From: Curtobacterium sp. MCSS17_015
Lineage (GTDB): Bacteria; Actinomycetota; Actinomycetes; Actinomycetales; Microbacteriaceae
Length of the DNA: 64,000 nt
NCBI RefSeq assembly: GCF_003234265.2
Contig: NZ_CP126256.1
Coordinates: forward strand, 1,984,001-2,048,000
Direction: 5' to 3'
Shown here: positions 53,136 through 61,709 of the stretch, piece by piece
Layout: every line of letters begins with the position of its first letter
Numbering within the stretch: the first letter of the stretch is position 1
Notes under the pieces: model-generated
Database searches by the model: none
Seen by the model: the letters and a program-made list of their open reading frames with translations, nothing else
What the model was told of the DNA's origin: nothing
Translations under genes and position numbers: made by a program

Positions 53136-54796
53136 GGTCGGTCCTCCGATGCGGTCGGTCCGTCGTACGACTCGTCGAGCGCGGGCAGCGGGATCGCCGA
53201 CGTCGGGGGCGCTTCGCTGCTGCGGCGCGGCAGGACCAGCACGAACGCCGAACCCTCGCCCGGTCGCGACCAGACGTCGATGCGCCCGCCGTGCAGTTGG
53301 GCGTCGCCCAGGCTGATGGCGAGCCCGAGCCCGGTGCCGCCGATGGTGCGCTTGCGGCTGGGATCCGCGCGCCAGAACCGGTCGAACACCCGGGCGGTGT
53401 CCTCGGGGGGCATCCCGACGCCGCGGTCGCGCACCGCGATCGCGACCGATCGCGAGTCGCTGTCGACCACGACGTCGACCGGGCGACCGTCGCCGTGCTC
53501 GATGGCGTTGCCGACCAGGTTCCGGAGCACCCGCCGGATGCGACGACCGTCGAGCTGCATGGTGGTGTGGCCGCCCGGGGTGGCGAGGCGGAGCTCGATG
53601 CCGGCCCGGTCGGCGAGCGGACGGAACTCGTCGACGATGTCCGCCGTCAGCGCCGCCGGCACGACCGACTCGGTCTCGAGTTCGACGGCCTGGGCGTCGT
53701 AGCGCGAGATCTCGAGCAGGTCGGCGAGCAGCAGCTCGAACCGGTCGACCTGGGCGTGCAGCAGTTCGGCCGAGCGCGCGGCAGATGGTTCGAAGTCGTG
53801 CCGGGCGTCGTACAGCAGGTCGCCGGCGAGCCGGATCGTGGTGAGCGGGGTGCGGAGCTCGTGGGACACGTCCGACACGAAGCGCTGCTGCACGCGGGAG
53901 AGCTCGGCGAGCTGGGTGATCTGCCGACTGACCGCGTCGGCCATGTCGTTGAAACTCCGGGCCAGGGTCGCGATGTCGTCCTCACCCCGGACCGGGATGC
54001 GCTCGTCGAGGCGCCCGGCGGCGATCTTGCGGCTCGTCTCGGCGGCGCCACGGATCGGCAGGACCACGAGCCGCACCACGAGGGACGTGACGAGGGCGAT
54101 GAGGACGATGAGGGCGACTCCGCCGATGGAGAGCGTCTGCGACACGAAGTCGAGGGTCTGCTGCGCGTCGGACAGGTCGTAGACGAGGTACAGCTCGTAC
54201 TGCCCGGCGCTCGGGATGTCGAGCGTCGACCCGACGGCGAGCCCGGGACCACGGCCGTCGGGTCCGTCGAGGCGCACCGGCTGCAGACTGAGTTCCCCGG
54301 TGTCGGCCGCGACCCGCTTCCGGAGCTCGTCGGTGATGACCGCGTCCGGGAAGCCGGTGCTCGCGACGTTCTGCAGGATCTGCGGGGTCCGCTCGCCCGG
54401 CGTCCGCTCGATGGCGATGCTCGTGCCGCCCGGGCTGGTCGTGTTCGAGAGGATCGCGTTCTGCGCCTCGCTCTGCAACGACTCGAGTTCGGTCTGGTTG
54501 TTGTCCTCGGCCGCCGTCGCGGCGTCGAAGATCCCCTGCGCGACGATGGTGGCCCGTGCCGACTCCGCCTCGATCTGGTCGCGGCGCTGCGCGTACACGT
54601 TGTTCGAGATGCTCACCATCACAGCGGTCCCGATGACCGCCACCGCCAGCCCGGTGGTCGCGACGGTGATCGCGACCGAGCGCACCATCAGCGAGCGGCG
54701 CCACAGGTAGGCGATCCCCCGCCAGATCCGACGGAGCCAGTACCGGGCCCGCCGGCGCGTCCGGCGGAACGGCACCGGGACCGACGTCGACGGCAC
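53132..54796 (-). CDS. mtrB: Sensor histidine kinase MtrB
   Basis: The 554-residue membrane kinase has helices at about 40-63 and 223-247 enclosing an extracytoplasmic sensor domain of about 160 residues. A HAMP domain (about 245-300) and the dimerisation helix FVSDVSHELRTPL (His312) follow. The ATPase has GNAIEHGDG, DRGVGMP and GTGLGLAIS motifs. It phosphorylates MtrA to control cell division and wall genes. The GTG start lies five bases after mtrA. Confidence 0.95.
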   Translation of the reverse strand: MPSTSVPVPFRRTRRRARYWLRRIWRGIAYLWRRSLMVRSVAITVATTGLAVAVIGTAVMVSISNNVYAQRRDQIEAESARATIVAQGIFDAATAAEDNNQTELESLQSEAQNAILSNTTSPGGTSIAIERTPGERTPQILQNVASTGFPDAVITDELRKRVAADTGELSLQPVRLDGPDGRGPGLAVGSTLDIPSAGQYELYLVYDLSDAQQTLDFVSQTLSIGGVALIVLIALVTSLVVRLVVLPIRGAAETSRKIAAGRLDERIPVRGEDDIATLARSFNDMADAVSRQITQLAELSRVQQRFVSDVSHELRTPLTTIRLAGDLLYDARHDFEPSAARSAELLHAQVDRFELLLADLLEISRYDAQAVELETESVVPAALTADIVDEFRPLADRAGIELRLATPGGHTTMQLDGRRIRRVLRNLVGNAIEHGDGRPVDVVVDSDSRSVAIAVRDRGVGMPPEDTARVFDRFWRADPSRKRTIGGTGLGLAISLGDAQLHGGRIDVWSRPGEGSAFVLVLPRRSSEAPPTSAIPLPALDESYDGPTASEDRP

Positions 54797-54801
54797 GGGC
54801 G

Positions 54802-55479
54802 TCAGCTCTGCGCGCCGGCCCGGTACCCGACGCCGCGGACGGTGGTGACGATGCGCGGGTTGTCCGGGTCGTGCTCGATCTTCGCGCGGAGCCGCTGCAC
54901 GTGGACGTTCACCAGGCGGGTGTCCGCCTTGTAGTGGTAGCCCCAGACCTGCTCGAGGAGCATCTCGCGCGTGAAGACCTGGCTCGGCTTCTCGGCCAGG
55001 GCGCGGAGCAGGTCGAACTCGAGCGGGGTGAGGGCGATCGGCTTGTCGCCGCGGCGCACCTCGTGGCCCGGTACGTCGACGACGAGGTCCCCGACGTGCA
55101 GGACGGTCGCGTCCGAGGCGGTCGGGCGCAGTCTGGTCCGGATCCGGGCGACGAGCTCCTTCGGGTTGAACGGCTTGACCACGTAGTCGTCGGCGCCGTT
55201 CTCGAGGCCCGCGACCACGTCGGCGGTGTCGCCCTTCGCGGTGAGCATGATGATCGGCGTGCCGCTCTCGGCACGGATCCGCCGGCAGACCTCGATCCCG
55301 TCGATGCCCGGGAGCATGACGTCGAGCAACACGAGGTCGGGCTTCGTGGCGTGGAACGCGTCGACGGCGTCGTTGCCGTCGGCGCTGAAGTCGGGCTCGT
55401 AGCCCTCCGAGCGGAGGACGATGCCGATCATCTCGGCGAGGGCCTGGTCGTCGTCGACGACGAGGATGCGCGGTGTCAT
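54802..55479 (-). CDS. mtrA: Response regulator MtrA
   Basis: The 225-residue OmpR/PhoB-type regulator has a receiver domain with phospho-acceptor Asp53 (LVLLDVMLPG) and switch residues in MLTAKG and VVKPFNPKEL, and a winged-helix DNA-binding domain ending in IVTTVRGVGYRAG. The ATG at 55479 gives the standard MTPRILVVDDD start. It is the first gene of mtrA-mtrB-lpqB and is divergent from the large membrane protein at 55629. Confidence 0.97.
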   Translation of the reverse strand: MTPRILVVDDDQALAEMIGIVLRSEGYEPDFSADGNDAVDAFHATKPDLVLLDVMLPGIDGIEVCRRIRAESGTPIIMLTAKGDTADVVAGLENGADDYVVKPFNPKELVARIRTRLRPTASDATVLHVGDLVVDVPGHEVRRGDKPIALTPLEFDLLRALAEKPSQVFTREMLLEQVWGYHYKADTRLVNVHVQRLRAKIEHDPDNPRIVTTVRGVGYRAGAQS

Positions 55480-55628
55480 GGGATCCGGACTCCGAGGGGC
55501 AGGTCGGGGGTGCCCAGGGACGGGCACGCTCCGCTCACGATAGCCGAGCCCTCGTCGGCACAGGTTTTCCGACAGGATGGGACCCGGTCGTGCGTTCCGG
55601 CAACGACCGAGGCGAGGGGGCGGTCACG

Positions 55629-57137
55629 ATGGTCGACGGCGGATGGCACGTTCCGGGCGCGGGGACGCCACCGGAGCACGGTGCAGGGCACGGTGCTGCC
55701 GGGCAGCACGACCGGGTCGGGGACGGTGCGTCCGGCGTCCCGTCCGGTCCGGCGGGCTCCTCGGGCACGACGTCCGGCCAGACCGGCCCGGGGTACGGAC
55801 CGACGCAGCCCCCGTCCGGGGTCGGGCCGGGTCCGCAGCCGCACCGCCCCGTCATCCCGCTCCGCCCGCTCGGCCTCGGCGACGTGTTGGCCGGCGCCTT
55901 CACGGTCTTCCGCCGCAACGCCCGCGTGCTGCTCCTCTGGGCCGTGCTGCTCTCCGGCGTCCTCGGGCTCGTGTCCACGCTCGCCTCCGCGTTCGGGCAG
56001 CGCACCCTGCAGACCCGCATGCTGTCGGCGGTGGACGGCACGGGTGACACCGACACGATCATCGCCGGGACGGTGACGCTCTACGCGGTGCTCAGCATCG
56101 GCCTGCCGTTCCTGGCGTACCTGGCGCGCGGCTTCCTCGTCGCGCCGATCGCGGTCGACACCGGGCAGCGGGTGCTCGGTCGCCGCGGGACGTTCCGCGG
56201 CCTGTGGTCACTCCTCGCCGGGCGCCGGGGTGCGGTCGTCGGCTGGATCCTGCTCCAGCTCGCCGCCGGTGCCGTCATCGGCACGGTCTTCGTGCTGGTC
56301 GTGCTCGCCTTCGTGGCCGCGCTCGCCGCGGGCGAGCGCGCCGTCGGCTGGTTCGTGCTGACCGTCGTCGTGATGGTGCTCGGGTTCGCCGTCCTCGTCG
56401 CGTTCCTCGTCACACGCTTCGCGTTCACCGTCCCGACCATCGCGCTCGAGGGTCGCGGCGTGTTCTCGGCGGCCGGCCAGTCGTGGCGGCTCACCCGCGG
56501 GGCCTTCTGGCGCACCTTCGGGATCCTGCTGCTCGTCCAGGTGGTGTTCGGCGTCGCCGCGAGCATCGCCAGCGTGCCGCTGACCGTCGCGTTGACACTG
56601 TTCTCCGGTGTGTTCGACCCGCTGGGCCAGACCGACACGACCGGAGGCGCGCCCTCCGCGGGCGGGATCGTCGCGCTCGTGGTCGGCAGCCTGCTCGTGA
56701 TCGCGGTGCAGTGCGTGACGGACGTCCTCGGCGCCTCCGTCACGACCTTCCTGGCGATCGACCGGCGGATCCGGACCGAGGCGCTCGACCAGCGTATCGC
56801 CGCGCACCTGGAGACCGGGCAACCGGCCGACCCGTTCGCTCCGGCCGCCCCGGTGGCCCGACCGCCGTGGTCCCCGCAGCAGGGCTGGCCGCAGCAGCAG
56901 GGCTGGCCGCAGCAGCAGGGCTGGCCACAGGGACAGGGCTGGCCAGAGGGACAGGGCTGGCCACAGGGACAGGGCTGGCCCCAGCAACCGGGCTGGCCCC
57001 GACAACAGCCCTGGCCCCAGCAACCGGGCTGGCCGCAGCAACCGGGCCCGCCACAGGGACAGCAGCAACCCTGGCCGCCGGAACAACCCGGGCTGCCGCA
57101 CCGACGCCAGCAGGACCCGCCGAGCGGCCGACCGTGA
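55629..57137 (+). CDS. Membrane protein with Gly-Trp-Pro-Gln repeat tail
   Basis: The 502-residue protein has a Gly/Pro-rich N-terminus (about 80 residues), six hydrophobic helices (about 90-380) in a fold like the glycerophosphoryl diester phosphodiesterase membrane domain, and a C-terminal tail with GWPQ-type hexapeptide repeats. No catalytic GDPD residues are seen, so the enzyme name would be misleading. The ATG at 55629 has GAGGGGG nine bases upstream. Its stop overlaps the next gene start (GTGA), so it begins the DUF4129-DUF4350-MoxR-DUF58 operon. Confidence 0.75.
   Translation: MVDGGWHVPGAGTPPEHGAGHGAAGQHDRVGDGASGVPSGPAGSSGTTSGQTGPGYGPTQPPSGVGPGPQPHRPVIPLRPLGLGDVLAGAFTVFRRNARVLLLWAVLLSGVLGLVSTLASAFGQRTLQTRMLSAVDGTGDTDTIIAGTVTLYAVLSIGLPFLAYLARGFLVAPIAVDTGQRVLGRRGTFRGLWSLLAGRRGAVVGWILLQLAAGAVIGTVFVLVVLAFVAALAAGERAVGWFVLTVVVMVLGFAVLVAFLVTRFAFTVPTIALEGRGVFSAAGQSWRLTRGAFWRTFGILLLVQVVFGVAASIASVPLTVALTLFSGVFDPLGQTDTTGGAPSAGGIVALVVGSLLVIAVQCVTDVLGASVTTFLAIDRRIRTEALDQRIAAHLETGQPADPFAPAAPVARPPWSPQQGWPQQQGWPQQQGWPQGQGWPEGQGWPQGQGWPQQPGWPRQQPWPQQPGWPQQPGPPQGQQQPWPPEQPGLPHRRQQDPPSGRP
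56877..57048 (+). repeat. Tandem 18-bp repeats encoding GWPQxQ
   Basis: About eight to nine units of roughly 18 bases (first: CAGGGCTGGCCGCAGCAG) encode Gly-Trp-Pro-Gln-(Gln/Gly)-Gln hexapeptides at the C-terminus of the preceding CDS. The first copies are near-identical; later ones diverge. Repeat expansion or contraction is likely here. Confidence 0.8.
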
Positions 57138-57799
57138 GCGCCGTCGACCCGGACGAGGCACGTCGGCTGCTCGAGCAGGAGCTCGGCCGGTCGGAGTACC
57201 GCGGGGTCCAGGAGACCTGGTGGGACCGGGCCTCCCGCGCGTTCCTCGACTGGCTCGGCTCGCTGCAGCCCGACGGTGCCGGTTCCGTCACCCTCGGCCG
57301 GGTCCTCCTCGTCGTGGCGATCGTCGTGCTCGTGGCCGTGGTGGTGCTCGTCGTGGTGAACCGCGGACTCCCCCGCCGACGTGCCCGCATCCGGGCCGAC
57401 GACCTGGGCGGGGTGTTCGACGACGACGACCTCCGCACGGCGGACGCCGTCGCGGTGGCCGCCCGCGCGGCTCTGGCCGCCGGCGACTGGTCGACCGCGG
57501 TGCTCGAGGGCTACCGGGCCCTGGCGCGCGGCCTGGGTGAGCGGGACCTGGTCGCCGTGGTGCCCGGTGCGACCGCGCGCGCCATCGCGGACCGGGCGAC
57601 CCGGCCGTTCCCCGCACTCGGTCCGGTCCTGCGGGACGCCTCCGACGCCTTCGACGCGGTCCGGTACCTCGGGGTCGACGCGGACGAGGCCACCGCCCGG
57701 CGGGTGCTCGACGCCGAGCGGGCCGTCCGCGAGTCCCGACCGGTCGACCGCCCGGGCGACCCCCGTCGCCCGGTCGACCACCAAGGGGTCCGGGCATGA
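57134..57799 (+). CDS. DUF4129 domain-containing membrane protein
   Basis: The 221-residue product has one central helix (about 53-77, VLLVVAIVVLVAVVVLVVV) and a cytoplasmic C-terminal domain with VLEGYRALARGLGERDLV and the PGATARAIADR motif of DUF4129. Relatives are coupled to MoxR ATPase and DUF58 genes and to transglutaminase-like proteins. The GTG at 57134 overlaps the previous stop (GTGA). Confidence 0.82.
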   Translation: MSAVDPDEARRLLEQELGRSEYRGVQETWWDRASRAFLDWLGSLQPDGAGSVTLGRVLLVVAIVVLVAVVVLVVVNRGLPRRRARIRADDLGGVFDDDDLRTADAVAVAARAALAAGDWSTAVLEGYRALARGLGERDLVAVVPGATARAIADRATRPFPALGPVLRDASDAFDAVRYLGVDADEATARRVLDAERAVRESRPVDRPGDPRRPVDHQGVRA

Positions 57800-59175
57800 G
57801 CGCCACCGCGACCCGCACCGCGGCACCGGACCAGACCACCACTTCGACGGCGACGGCAAGGCCGGATCCCCGTGATCGCGCCGTGCGCATCGGAGCCTGG
57901 TGTGCGGTGGTGGTCGTCGGGCTGCTCCTGGCGACCCTGACGGCCGTCGTGGGCACGGGCGACCGTTCCTCGGACACCCCGCTCGACCCGTCCTCGACGA
58001 CGGGCAGCGGCTCGCGGGCGATCGTCCGGGTGCTCGGGCAGCAGGGCGTCGACGTCGCGGTCGTCTCCGACGCCGACCGGGTCACGACGGACGACGCGGC
58101 GGCCGACAGCACCGTCCTCGTGGACGACTCGGCGGGGGTGCTCGCCCCGTCCGTCGCCCGCCGCATCGCGCGGACCGCGCCCGACGTCGTCCTCGTCACG
58201 ACCGACCCCGGCGTCCTCGAGGCCTTCCGCGTCGACGCGCGACCAGCCGGCGGGAGTTCGGAGACCACGGTGGCGTCGACGACCTCGTGCGGGATCCCGG
58301 CCGCCCGGGCCGCCGGGTCCGTGACCACCGGTGGAGTCACCTACGCCACCGACGACCCGGACCTGCTCCGCTGTGTCCCGACCGGGTCCGGTGAAGACCG
58401 TCGATGGGGCCTCCTCCGGGCGGACACGGCCGCCGGACGGGTCACGGTCGTCGGCACCACGGACGCGTTCCGGAACGACACCGTCACCCGCGCGGGCAAC
58501 GCGGCCCTGGCGCTCGGGCTGCTCGGCAGCCACGACGACCTGCTGTGGTACGTCCCGACGGCCGGGAGCGCCGACGCCGCGCCGACGCTCGGCGACCTCG
58601 CCCCGCCGTGGGTCCCGAGCGCCATCGGGCTGCTCGGGGTCGTGGCGGTCGCCGCCGCGTGCTGGCGCGGTCGGCGACTCGGTCCCCTCGTCGTCGAGCG
58701 TCTGCCCGTCGTGGTCCGCGCCGCCGAGACCACCGAGGGTCGCGCGCGCCTCGCCGCCCGGGTCCGCGACCGCACCCACACGCTCGACACCCTCCGCGTC
58801 GCCGCTGTCCTCCGCATCGGGAAGGCACTCGGCCTGCCCCGTTCGGCGCACGTCGACGCGGTCGTGCGCCGGGCCGCAGCCGTCACCCGCCGTCCGGTCG
58901 GGGAGGTCGGCGCGGTCCTCGTCGGCGGGCCGACCGGCGACGACCGTGCGCTCGTCGCCGGCGCCGCCGCGCTCGACGAACTGGAGGACGCCGTCGGCCG
59001 GGCGGTCTCCGGCGACGTGCGCCGCGCCTCCCGGACGGACGTGCCGACGGACCGCACCGACCGGGGCAGCACCAGCCGCACCCCGCAGCGCAACGGACCG
59101 CCGGCGCCACCGGCCGAGCCGCCACCGACAGCACCGACACCGACCACCGACCCGCGACCAGGAGGACGATCGTGA
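57796..59175 (+). CDS. DUF4350 domain-containing protein
   Basis: The 459-residue protein has an N-terminal helix (AWCAVVVVGLLLATLTAVV), an exposed DUF4350 domain (SRAIVRVLGQQGVDVAVV through VVGTTDAFRNDTVTRAGNAALAL) and a second helix near residue 280 followed by a cytoplasmic part and a Pro/Thr-rich tail. Members always occur with MoxR-DUF58-DUF4129 genes. The ATG overlaps the previous stop (ATGA). The function is unknown. Confidence 0.82.
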   Translation: MSATATRTAAPDQTTTSTATARPDPRDRAVRIGAWCAVVVVGLLLATLTAVVGTGDRSSDTPLDPSSTTGSGSRAIVRVLGQQGVDVAVVSDADRVTTDDAAADSTVLVDDSAGVLAPSVARRIARTAPDVVLVTTDPGVLEAFRVDARPAGGSSETTVASTTSCGIPAARAAGSVTTGGVTYATDDPDLLRCVPTGSGEDRRWGLLRADTAAGRVTVVGTTDAFRNDTVTRAGNAALALGLLGSHDDLLWYVPTAGSADAAPTLGDLAPPWVPSAIGLLGVVAVAAACWRGRRLGPLVVERLPVVVRAAETTEGRARLAARVRDRTHTLDTLRVAAVLRIGKALGLPRSAHVDAVVRRAAAVTRRPVGEVGAVLVGGPTGDDRALVAGAAALDELEDAVGRAVSGDVRRASRTDVPTDRTDRGSTSRTPQRNGPPAPPAEPPPTAPTPTTDPRPGGRS

Positions 59176-60167
59176 CCGACCTGCCCACCACCACCAGCTC
59201 CGGACGCGGGACGGACGGTGACCCCCTCCGCGACGTCATCGGCCGTGTCCGCGCGGAGGTCGGCAAGGCCGTCGTCGGACAGGAGGGAGCGGTCTCCGGC
59301 ATGATCGTCGGTCTGCTCGCGCAGGGACACGTCCTGCTCGAGGGCGTCCCCGGTGTCGCGAAGACCCTGCTCGTTCGGAGCCTCGCGGCGGCGATGTCGC
59401 TCGACACCAAGCGCATCCAGTTCACCCCCGACCTCATGCCCGGCGACGTCACGGGGTCACTCGTGTACGACGCCTCCACCGGGACGTTCCCATTCCGCGA
59501 GGGACCGGTGTTCACGAACGTGCTGCTCGCCGACGAGGTGAACCGGACGCCCCCGAAGACCCAGTCCGCGTTGCTCGAGGCGATGGAGGAACGACAGGTC
59601 AGCGTCGACGGCTCCGCCCGTGGGCTGCCCGACCCGTTCTTCGTCGCCGCGACGATGAACCCGATCGAGTTCGAGGGCACCTACACGCTGCCGGAAGCGC
59701 AGCTCGACCGGTTCCTCATGAAGCTCACGCTCGACCTGCCCCCACGCGAGGTCGAGTGGCAGGTGCTCCGCCGCCACGCGGACGGGTTCGTGGCACGCAA
59801 CGTCCGGTCGGCCGGCATCGTGCCCGTCGTCGGCGTCGACGAGGTCCGGGCCGCCCAGCGCGCCGTCCGGGACGTCGGCGCTCGTGACGACGTCCTCGCG
59901 TACGTCGTCGACCTCGCCCGTGCCACCCGGCAGACGCCGTCGGTCCGCGTCGGGGTGAGCCCGCGCGGTTCGACCGCCCTGCTCGCCGCCGCGAAGGCCT
60001 GGGCGTGGCTGACCGGCTACGACGCCATCACGCCCGACCACGTGCAGGCGATGCTCCTGCCGGTGTGGCGGCACCGGCTGCGGATCGCTCCCGACGCCGA
60101 GCTCGAGGGCGTCGACGCGGACGGGGTGCTGCAGCAGGTGCTCGAGCAGGTGCGGGTGCCGATCTAG
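59172..60167 (+). CDS. MoxR-type AAA+ ATPase
   Basis: The 331-residue protein carries Walker A EGVPGVAKT (residues 58-65), Walker B LLADEVNR (118-125), sensor ATMNPIEFEGTYTLPEAQLDRF and the C-terminal lid with SVRVGVSPRGSTAL. MoxR ATPases act as chaperones that mature partner complexes, here presumably the DUF58 protein. The GTG overlaps the DUF4350 stop (GTGA) and the stop overlaps the DUF58 start (TAGTG). Confidence 0.93.
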   Translation: MTDLPTTTSSGRGTDGDPLRDVIGRVRAEVGKAVVGQEGAVSGMIVGLLAQGHVLLEGVPGVAKTLLVRSLAAAMSLDTKRIQFTPDLMPGDVTGSLVYDASTGTFPFREGPVFTNVLLADEVNRTPPKTQSALLEAMEERQVSVDGSARGLPDPFFVAATMNPIEFEGTYTLPEAQLDRFLMKLTLDLPPREVEWQVLRRHADGFVARNVRSAGIVPVVGVDEVRAAQRAVRDVGARDDVLAYVVDLARATRQTPSVRVGVSPRGSTALLAAAKAWAWLTGYDAITPDHVQAMLLPVWRHRLRIAPDAELEGVDADGVLQQVLEQVRVPI

Positions 60168-61576
60168 TGGCGGTCACCGGCCGGTTCGTCGCGCTCCTCG
60201 CCGTCGCGATCGTCCCCACCGTGCTGCTCGGCAGCGGGTGGGGCGGTGTCGCGTGGATCGGCGTCGTGGTGCTCGCCGCCGGCGTCGACCTCGTGTTCGC
60301 GGCGGACCTCCGGCGGGTGCGGGTGGAACGCCGGATGCCCCGCCTCGCCCGTCGGGACACGACGGCCGACGGCACCCTGGTGCTCGCCAACGACGGCAGC
60401 CGGGTGCTGCGCGCCGTGGTCCGGGACATGTGGGAGCCATCCGCCGGGCACGAGCCGCGCCGGATCCCCATGACGGTGCCCGCCGGCGAACGACGGACCG
60501 CGAGGATGCGGTTCAGCCCCTTCCGTCGCGGCCGGCGCACCACCGCCGGGGTCGCGCTCCGCGCAGCAGGACCACTCGGACTCGCGGCACGGCAGCGCGT
60601 CGTCGCGGCGCCGGACGAACTCGTCGTCACCCCACCGTTCCGGTCACGCCGGCACCTGCCCTCGCGCCTGGCCCGCCTGCGGGAGCTCGACGGCGAGACG
60701 ACCCTGCAGCTGCGCGGCCACGGCACCGAGTTCGACTCCCTCCGCGACTACGTCCGCGGAGACGACGTCCGGTCGATCGACTGGCGCGCCACGGCCAGAC
60801 GGCAGGACCTCGTCGTGCGGACGTGGCGTCCCGAGCGCGACCGACGGGTCGTGGTCGTCGTCGACGCCGGACGCGCCGGAGCGGGGCGCGTGGACGACGA
60901 ACCCCGCCTGGACACCGCCATCGAGACCGCACTGCTGGTCGGGGCGCTCGCGGCCGCTGCCGGCGACCGGGTCGACCTCATCGTGCTCGACGACGTCGTC
61001 CGGGGCCGTGTGCACGGTGCGACGCGCGCGGACGTCGTCCAACGGTTCGGCACGGTTCTCGCGACCACCGAGCCGGGGCTCCGGGCCACCGACTGGGCCG
61101 CCGTCCCCGGCATCGTCGACGCCGTCACCACACAGCGCGCGCTCGTGGTGCTCGCGACGAGCCTCGACTCGGTCGGTGCCTCCGGGGACCTGCTCACGGT
61201 GCTGCCCGTGCTCGGGCGTCGGCACGCGGTGGTCGTCACGTCGGTCGAGGACCCGGCGGTGCTGCGGATGGCCGCACCGGGTGGGCGGACCGACGGGGCC
61301 GGGTCGGGCCTCCAGGTCGCTCGGGGACGACGTGACCGCGCCGGACGGCGGGGTGTCGGCGGCGGTGACCCGGTTGCCCTCCGGCCCGGGTGGCGACGAC
61401 GCGCGGGTGACGACGTGTACCGCCGTGCCGCGGCCGAGCGGACCCTGCTCGACGCCGACGGGGTCGCCGACGTCGCCCGCCGCGCGGGCGCCGAGGTGGT
61501 GCGGGGGGCGCCCGAGGACGTCCCGCCGCGGACCGCGGACGCGTACATCCGGGCGAAGGCGTCCGGGAGGCTCTGA
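60167..61576 (+). CDS. DUF58 domain-containing protein
   Basis: The 469-residue protein has two N-terminal membrane helices (about 6-45) and the DUF58 core HGTEFDSLRDYVRGDDVRSIDWRATAR, followed by a vWA-like domain with VVVVVDAGRAG and LLVGALAAAAGDRVDLIVLDD. Partners are MoxR-type ATPases. Residues of about 375-415 are an Arg/Gly-rich stretch, longer than usual between the vWA domain and the DDVYRRAAAERTLL helix. The GTG at 60167 overlaps the MoxR stop. Confidence 0.88.
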   Translation: MAVTGRFVALLAVAIVPTVLLGSGWGGVAWIGVVVLAAGVDLVFAADLRRVRVERRMPRLARRDTTADGTLVLANDGSRVLRAVVRDMWEPSAGHEPRRIPMTVPAGERRTARMRFSPFRRGRRTTAGVALRAAGPLGLAARQRVVAAPDELVVTPPFRSRRHLPSRLARLRELDGETTLQLRGHGTEFDSLRDYVRGDDVRSIDWRATARRQDLVVRTWRPERDRRVVVVVDAGRAGAGRVDDEPRLDTAIETALLVGALAAAAGDRVDLIVLDDVVRGRVHGATRADVVQRFGTVLATTEPGLRATDWAAVPGIVDAVTTQRALVVLATSLDSVGASGDLLTVLPVLGRRHAVVVTSVEDPAVLRMAAPGGRTDGAGSGLQVARGRRDRAGRRGVGGGDPVALRPGWRRRAGDDVYRRAAAERTLLDADGVADVARRAGAEVVRGAPEDVPPRTADAYIRAKASGRL

Positions 61577-61669
61577 CCGGCGCCGGCAGGCGACCGCCGG
61601 TCCGCCTCGCCCTCCACGCGCCGGGCGGGTCGCCCGAGGGCGGGTCACCCGATGCCGCCCGGTCCGCCC

Positions 61670-61709
61670 GGTCAGCCGGTCAGCCGGTCAGCCCGTCAGC
61701 CCGTCAGCC
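61670..61709. repeat. Five tandem 8-bp repeats over the SpoIIM stop codon
   Basis: GGTCAGCC occurs three times and CGTCAGCC twice in a row. The array covers the stop codon of the minus-strand SpoIIM gene and the convergent gap to the DUF58 gene. It could vary in copy number by slippage. Confidence 0.75.
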
